From Sporosarcina obsidiansis (GTDB taxonomy: Bacteria > Bacillota > Bacilli > Bacillales_A > Planococcaceae): a stretch of 64,000 nucleotides of DNA. The translations under genes and the position numbers were made by a program. The stretch covers positions 79,620-143,619 of the forward strand of contig NZ_WHVW01000001.1 in assembly GCF_009651005.1 (NCBI RefSeq). The letters run 5' to 3'. The notes beneath the pieces were generated by a model, which did not search any database, had not been told where the DNA came from, and saw only the letters and a program-made list of their open reading frames with translations. Below, in pieces: positions 62,075 to 64,000 of this stretch. Every line of letters starts with the position of its first letter. Positions within the stretch are counted from its first letter, which is position 1.

Positions 62075-63739
62075 ATGGTGAAATGGCGAAATCTCATCGT
62101 AGTGATCCTCGTGACCTCTTTTATAGCCTTGAACAGTTATCTCGTTTTTTCTGAAAAAAGTGTGATTCCAAAATCATTCTATGTCAACGGCTACGAGCGA
62201 CTGGCAGCGGATGACTACACGAAAGAACTCGACAAAGAAGGTTTCATCGCGCCGAAAGAGTTGCATACCGTTTACTTGAAAGAAGGTCAGACGATCGACT
62301 CCTGGCTCGTCAAAGAAGGGGAGACGGTCGACTTTGGCACCGAGCTCGCGTCCTTGAAAACAGATCACATTGACGAACAACGCAGTCAATTAAATGCCGA
62401 GCGAACTGCATTGCAAAATCAAGTTTCTACGATTCGTCAGACGATTAGCGATCTGGAGTATGAACAGCGACGCAGCAGCAGTTCTAAAGGTGACAGTAAT
62501 ACGTATGATTCAAATGATGACAAAAAAGTACAAGTGAACATCGACGTCGGTGTCGATGTCGTAGGAGAGGGAACGTTCGCGCAAGCTATTGCGGACGCTG
62601 AGCGAGACCTCGCACAAGTACAACGCCAAATCGAAACGCTAGATTCAAAAATTGATCAATTACCAACCGATATCGCGATGACAAGCCCAGTCAATGGCTC
62701 TGTCGTGAAAATCAATCGGGACGGATCACCATCGATCGATATTTACAGCACGGACCAGACGATCGTTACGTATGTGTTGCACGATGAATGGCTCAATATT
62801 GAACCAGGCAGCTTTGTGACGATCCAGCACGAAGCCATCCGCACACCTTTCGTGCCAAAAGAAAATCCGAATGAAAATCCGGATGGCGTGGGCAGCGTAG
62901 AAGGTAGCGACGTGGCGGCTGCATCTGCTGATGGTATGCCTCCTGTGGAAGACGTTTATATCAACGATTCAACAGACGACTTGGACCACGAAGTCGATGG
63001 GAATTCATTTGATGAACAAGTAGACGATCCGGCAACTAATCCGGATACGCCAGTCAACAACACCGATAATCCTGACGGAACGATCAATCATCCGGATAGC
63101 AACTCAGAAAATGATTCGCAACTTGAGGGTGAAAACGAAGAAACACCTGAAGGCACACCGGCACAGACAAAAGAAGAGAAAAAGCTTGCTGAAATCCAGG
63201 AGCGCATTCAACCGGATTATCCAACCGACATTTCCACGTTGAGCGGTACCGTCGTCTCCGTATCGAAAGTGCCTGCCCAGGAAGACAAATGGCTAAAAGC
63301 ATACAAATCACTAGGCAACACGCAAAAAGAAAATCCGTTAGCCTACTATGAAGTACGCATTGCGCCATACGACGAACAGCTTCAATTACCATTCGGAACC
63401 AACGTCAATACCTTCATTCAAACCAATGAAGCAAACCAAGCGACGAGTATCAAAACTAACTGGCTGGTCAATAAACACAACGACCGAGCAAAAGTTTGGA
63501 CACTCGACAGCAAAGGACGAGCTGTGCAAACCATCGTCGATACACCATTCACCTGGCTAGACCGCTCCATCTTAACAAGCGGAACAGAACCAGGCACCGT
63601 CGCATTGCATAACGACAATTTGAACGATAACCTAGACAACCAAACTGTCTTCCACCCAATCCCGCTCTATCTGCCAGAATGGGACAAATGGAAAGGAACG
63701 CATTGGAAAACCTATGCTCGTTATATTGTGAAACATTAA
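62075..63739 (+). CDS. HlyD/membrane-fusion-like protein with acidic low-complexity insert
   Basis: 554 aa. One N-terminal membrane anchor (about 6-24), then a lipoyl-like half-motif LKEGQTIDSWLVKEGETVDF (about 69-88), a coiled coil (about 100-130 and 172-205), the returning barrel segment MTSPVNGSVVKI, an Asn/Asp/Glu-rich stretch (about 265-375), and a final beta-rich domain. This is the build of periplasmic-adaptor or efflux membrane-fusion proteins. No ABC or RND partner is next to it; only the membrane protein at 61388 is coupled. Confidence 0.7.
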   Translation: MVKWRNLIVVILVTSFIALNSYLVFSEKSVIPKSFYVNGYERLAADDYTKELDKEGFIAPKELHTVYLKEGQTIDSWLVKEGETVDFGTELASLKTDHIDEQRSQLNAERTALQNQVSTIRQTISDLEYEQRRSSSSKGDSNTYDSNDDKKVQVNIDVGVDVVGEGTFAQAIADAERDLAQVQRQIETLDSKIDQLPTDIAMTSPVNGSVVKINRDGSPSIDIYSTDQTIVTYVLHDEWLNIEPGSFVTIQHEAIRTPFVPKENPNENPDGVGSVEGSDVAAASADGMPPVEDVYINDSTDDLDHEVDGNSFDEQVDDPATNPDTPVNNTDNPDGTINHPDSNSENDSQLEGENEETPEGTPAQTKEEKKLAEIQERIQPDYPTDISTLSGTVVSVSKVPAQEDKWLKAYKSLGNTQKENPLAYYEVRIAPYDEQLQLPFGTNVNTFIQTNEANQATSIKTNWLVNKHNDRAKVWTLDSKGRAVQTIVDTPFTWLDRSILTSGTEPGTVALHNDNLNDNLDNQTVFHPIPLYLPEWDKWKGTHWKTYARYIVKH

Positions 63740-63764
63740 AAACTGCCCTTGTGGCAGTTTTTTT
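63739..63764 (+). terminator. Terminator of the membrane-protein pair
   Basis: AAACTGCC / GGCAGTTT hairpin, 5-base loop, seven T. Confidence 0.9.
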
Positions 63765-63790
63765 GTTTAGAAATATAGCGAATTTTATCC

Positions 63791-64000
63791 CGCTCACAGG
63801 GAAGCTGTCCACGCTCATAGACCCCACGCTCGCGCTCATAGGGAAGCTGTCCACGCTCATAGACCCCACGCTCGCGCTCATAGGGAAGCTGTCCACGCTC
63901 ATAGACCCTACGCTCGCGCTCATAGGGAAGCTGTCCACGCTCATAGACCCCACGCTCGCGCTCATAGGGAAGCTGTCCACGCTCATAGACCCCACGCTCG
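63791..64000. repeat. 42-bp tandem repeat made of two 21-bp CGCTCATAG halves (array B3), runs off the window
   Basis: Ten 21-bp half-units from 63791 to the last base. Halves alternate between CGCTCATAGGGAAGCTGTCC (plus A) and CGCTCATAGACCCCACGCTC (plus G), nearly identical from copy to copy; the first reads CGCTCACAG and one has a C to T change (ACCCTACG). Begins 27 bp after the terminator. The near identity suggests recent expansion. Confidence 0.93.

Noticed and set aside
63549..63995. Minus-strand open frame with repeats MSVDSFPMSASVGS
   Set aside because: It is produced by the 42-bp tandem repeat (14 codons) reading through; no ribosome-binding site and it overlaps the end of the HlyD-like gene.

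Overview
The window comes from a low-to-moderate G+C, endospore-forming, flagellated member of the Bacillales. Gene order follows the Bacillus subtilis block rpoE-pyrG-spo0F-fbaA-murZ-glpX-rho-rpmE-tdk-prfA-prmC-spoIIR-tsaC-ywlE-rpiB-glyA-upp-atp-murA-spoIID-spoIIQ-spoIIID-mbl-flhOP-fabZ-ssb-ywqAB almost gene for gene. Protein details such as the IcmF mutase next to rpoE, and the intergenic repeat style, suggest the Planococcaceae, perhaps Sporosarcina. The genus is inference.

Layout. 1-9.5 kb: end of icmF, RNA polymerase delta, CTP synthase with a CTP-sensing leader, Spo0F with a sigma-H promoter, and central carbon and wall genes (fbaA, tal, murZ, glpX). 9.6-24 kb: rho, rpmE, tdk, prfA-prmC, spoIIR, tsaC, mntP, ywlE, a chemoreceptor, rpiB, ywlG, glyA, upp, mnaA. 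24-31.5 kb: the complete F1Fo ATP synthase operon atpIBEFHAGDC behind a strong sigma-A promoter. 31.7-35.8 kb: ywzB, a second murA, spoIID, spoIIQ. 35.8-42.1 kb: an accessory alcohol/aldehyde oxidation module (aldehyde dehydrogenase, iron alcohol dehydrogenase, cytoplasmic histidine kinase, sigma-54 activator) placed between spoIIQ and spoIIID. The aldehyde dehydrogenase has a textbook sigma-54 promoter with a cre-like site at its start. 42.2-47.6 kb: spoIIID, then glpD-glpP and glpF-glpK, each unit behind a GlpP-type antitermination leader. 47.8-53.9 kb: mbl, flhO, flhP, an EpuA-like protein, fabZ, small unknowns, ywpF, ssb. 54-64 kb: SNF2 helicase with SWIM partner, a regulator, small unknowns, an IDEAL-domain protein, and a membrane protein plus HlyD-like protein pair.

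The most unusual content is non-coding. Two families of short repeats, one with core CCGCTCCAAA/CCGAGCSAAA and one with core CGCTCATAG, form nine arrays. Each array is phased at exactly 21 bp, and most arrays begin 25-80 bp downstream of an intrinsic terminator. One array forms the body of a small reading frame with a good ribosome-binding site. A 330-bp insert-like element with inverted ends sits between two perfect 32-bp copies of one terminator. Dispersed GC-rich repeats occur at 18.7, 23.9 and 37.7 kb. Among the proteins, the main oddity is CTP synthase, whose glutaminase nucleophile cysteine is replaced by serine.
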